From contig JAGWRY010000229.1 of NCBI GenBank assembly GCA_028869495.1, positions 1 through 5,956 on the forward strand: a DNA stretch of 5,956 nucleotides, given 5' to 3'. The notes beneath the pieces were generated by a model. The model did no database searches and was not told the origin of the DNA. It saw only the letters and a program-made list of their open reading frames with translations. This document shows positions 4,694-5,956 of this stretch, in pieces (positions within the stretch are counted from its first letter, which is position 1; every line of letters begins with the position of its first letter). Made by a program: the position numbers and the translations under genes. The stretch comes from Elusimicrobiota bacterium. Its GTDB lineage: Bacteria; Elusimicrobiota; Elusimicrobia; UBA1565; UBA9628.

Positions 4694-5956
4694 ATGGGCG
4701 CGACTCCGACCTTGGCGCGGCGCGCGAGCGGCGTGCTCCTGCACCCGACCTCGCTGGCCGGCCCGCGCGGCGGCGACCTCGGCCCGGCCGCGCGGGAGTT
4801 CGTCGACTTCCTCGCCGACTGCGGGCAGTCCTGGTGGCAGGTCCTGCCCGTCTGCCCGCCGGACCACGGCGGCTCGCCGTACAACTCCGCGTCGGCCTTC
4901 GCCGGCAGCCCCGCGCTGATCAGCCTCGACGCGCTGGCGGGCGAAGGCCTGCTCAAGCGCGCCGAGCTCGGCCAGCCGAAGGAGCGCGCCCTGCGCGCGG
5001 CCTTCGCGCAGTTCTCGCGCCGCGCCGCGCGCGAGGAGCGCGAGGACCTGGAGTCCTTCCGCGTGCGCGAGGCGGCGTGGCTGGTCGACCACGCGCTGTT
5101 CACGGCGCTCAAGGAGGCGCAGGGCCGGCGCTCGTGGCTCGACTGGGACGAGCCCCTGCGCCGGCGCGACCCCGACGCGCTGTCGGCGGCCGCCGGACTG
5201 CTCGCCGAGGAACTGCGCTACCGCGAGTTCGAGCAGTGGCTGTTTTCGCGGCAGTGGCGGGCGGTGCGCCGCCACGCGGCCGCGCGCGGCGTGGGGCTCA
5301 TCGGCGACGCGCCGATCTACGTCAGCCACGACAGCGCCGACTGCTGGGCGCACCAGGACCTGTTCTTCCTCGACGGCTCCGGGCGCCCGACCGTCGTCGC
5401 CGGGGTCCCGCCCGACTATTTCTCGAAGACCGGCCAGCTCTGGGGCAACCCGCTCTACCGCTGGGACCGGCACGCGGACACCGGCTTCGCCTGGTGGGTC
5501 GCGCGCCTGAAGGCCTGCGCGGAGCGCTTCGACGCGGTGCGCCTCGACCACTTCATCGGCTTCCGCAACTACTGGGAGGTCCGCGCCGACGCGCGCGACG
5601 CCGTCGACGGGCGCTGGGTCCGCGCCCCGGGCGACGAGCTCTTCGAGACCGTGCGCCGCGAGGTCCCGCGGCTCGAGATCGTCGCCGAGGACCTGGGCTC
5701 GATCACGCCGGAGGTCGTCGCCCTGCGCGACAAGTTCTCCTTCCCGGGCATGAAGATCGCGCAGTTCTCGTTCGGCGGCGGCGAGAAGGACTGGCCCGCG
5801 CGCTGGCCGGAGAACTGCGTCGGCTACACCGGCACGCACGACAACGACACCGCGCGCGGCTGGTTCGAGGACGACGGGACCGCCGCCGCCCAGCGCACCC
5901 CCGAGGCCGCGCGCCGCGAGCGCGAGGACTTCCTGCGCGCCGCCGGCGGGGCGCCC
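4694..5956 (+). CDS. malQ: 4-alpha-glucanotransferase (amylomaltase, GH77), 3' end missing
   Basis: 421 codons are present and the frame is open to the right edge; the family usually has about 500 residues, so about 80 are missing. The enzyme transfers alpha-1,4-glucan segments between maltooligosaccharides, in the cytoplasm, as part of glycogen, starch or maltodextrin use. Signature blocks in order: SGVLLHPTSLAGP near residue 12, the acceptor-side GDAPIYVSHDSADCW, the loop GVPPDYFSKTGQLWGNPLY, nucleophile D285 in VRLDHFIGF, acid/base E332 in VAEDLGSITPEV, and transition-state Asp D383 in TGTHDNDT. All three catalytic acids are intact, so the visible part looks functional. The ATG at 4694 puts 11 residues before SGVLLHP, normal for the family. 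It has no ribosome site, and TAGAAT lies 9 bases upstream. Nothing links its role to the regulatory genes on the left. Confidence 0.95.
   Translation, partial: MGATPTLARRASGVLLHPTSLAGPRGGDLGPAAREFVDFLADCGQSWWQVLPVCPPDHGGSPYNSASAFAGSPALISLDALAGEGLLKRAELGQPKERALRAAFAQFSRRAAREEREDLESFRVREAAWLVDHALFTALKEAQGRRSWLDWDEPLRRRDPDALSAAAGLLAEELRYREFEQWLFSRQWRAVRRHAAARGVGLIGDAPIYVSHDSADCWAHQDLFFLDGSGRPTVVAGVPPDYFSKTGQLWGNPLYRWDRHADTGFAWWVARLKACAERFDAVRLDHFIGFRNYWEVRADARDAVDGRWVRAPGDELFETVRREVPRLEIVAEDLGSITPEVVALRDKFSFPGMKIAQFSFGGGEKDWPARWPENCVGYTGTHDNDTARGWFEDDGTAAAQRTPEAARREREDFLRAAGGAP

Noticed and set aside
4023..4919. Plus-strand open frame opposite the SRAP gene that would run into malQ.
   Set aside because: The opposite frame encodes an SRAP protein with all key residues, and from 4694 another frame encodes MalQ. 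The frame itself has a biased, motif-free composition.
4520..5839. Minus-strand open frame of 439 codons opposite malQ.
   Set aside because: The plus strand carries the GH77 catalytic motifs throughout; the minus-strand product is low-complexity with no domain.

Overview
The window is very GC-rich (roughly 70% by eye) and densely coding. Intergenic gaps are of 2 to 86 bases, and third codon positions are mostly G or C. It is bacterial: sigma-54-type regulation, a GH77 glucanotransferase and Shine-Dalgarno (SD) sequences before several starts. The phylum cannot be fixed from the sequence. No RNA gene, insertion sequence, phage gene or CRISPR array was seen.

Left half, minus strand: a co-directional operon starts near 2405. 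It encodes a soluble PAS-containing histidine kinase (1311-2405), then an NtrC-type response regulator (82-1308), then the first 24 codons of an exported protein running off the left edge (1-74). The genes are 2 and 7 bases apart. The regulator has a receiver and a complete AAA+ sigma-54-activator ATPase, but no Fis-type DNA-binding domain; it ends in a short Ala/Pro/Lys/Arg tail instead.

Centre, plus strand: diverging from that operon across 86 bases is a 356-residue protein (2492-3562) that I read as a short, strongly diverged sigma-54 (RpoN). It keeps a region I-like N-terminus, the STVSR helix-turn-helix and an RRTV-containing RpoN box, but lacks the acidic linker and the RGxFxLKxFF block. 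A two-CBS-domain protein (3567-3995) follows 4 bases later. Kinase, DNA-binding-less activator and unusual sigma-54 thus form one compact divergent cluster, which looks like a dedicated sigma-54 circuit, possibly with an adenylate-sensing CBS partner. This is the most interesting part of the window.

Right half: an SRAP/HMCES (YedK-type) abasic-site protein (4002-4643, minus) converges on the CBS gene with 6 bases between stops. The 5' part of malQ (4694 to the right edge, plus) diverges from it across 50 bases. These two look like ordinary housekeeping genes. The kinase, SRAP and malQ starts lack SD sequences and lie 7-9 bases downstream of TATAAT-like hexamers, which suggests leaderless or near-leaderless transcripts. 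The regulator, exported protein, sigma-54 and CBS genes do have SD sequences.
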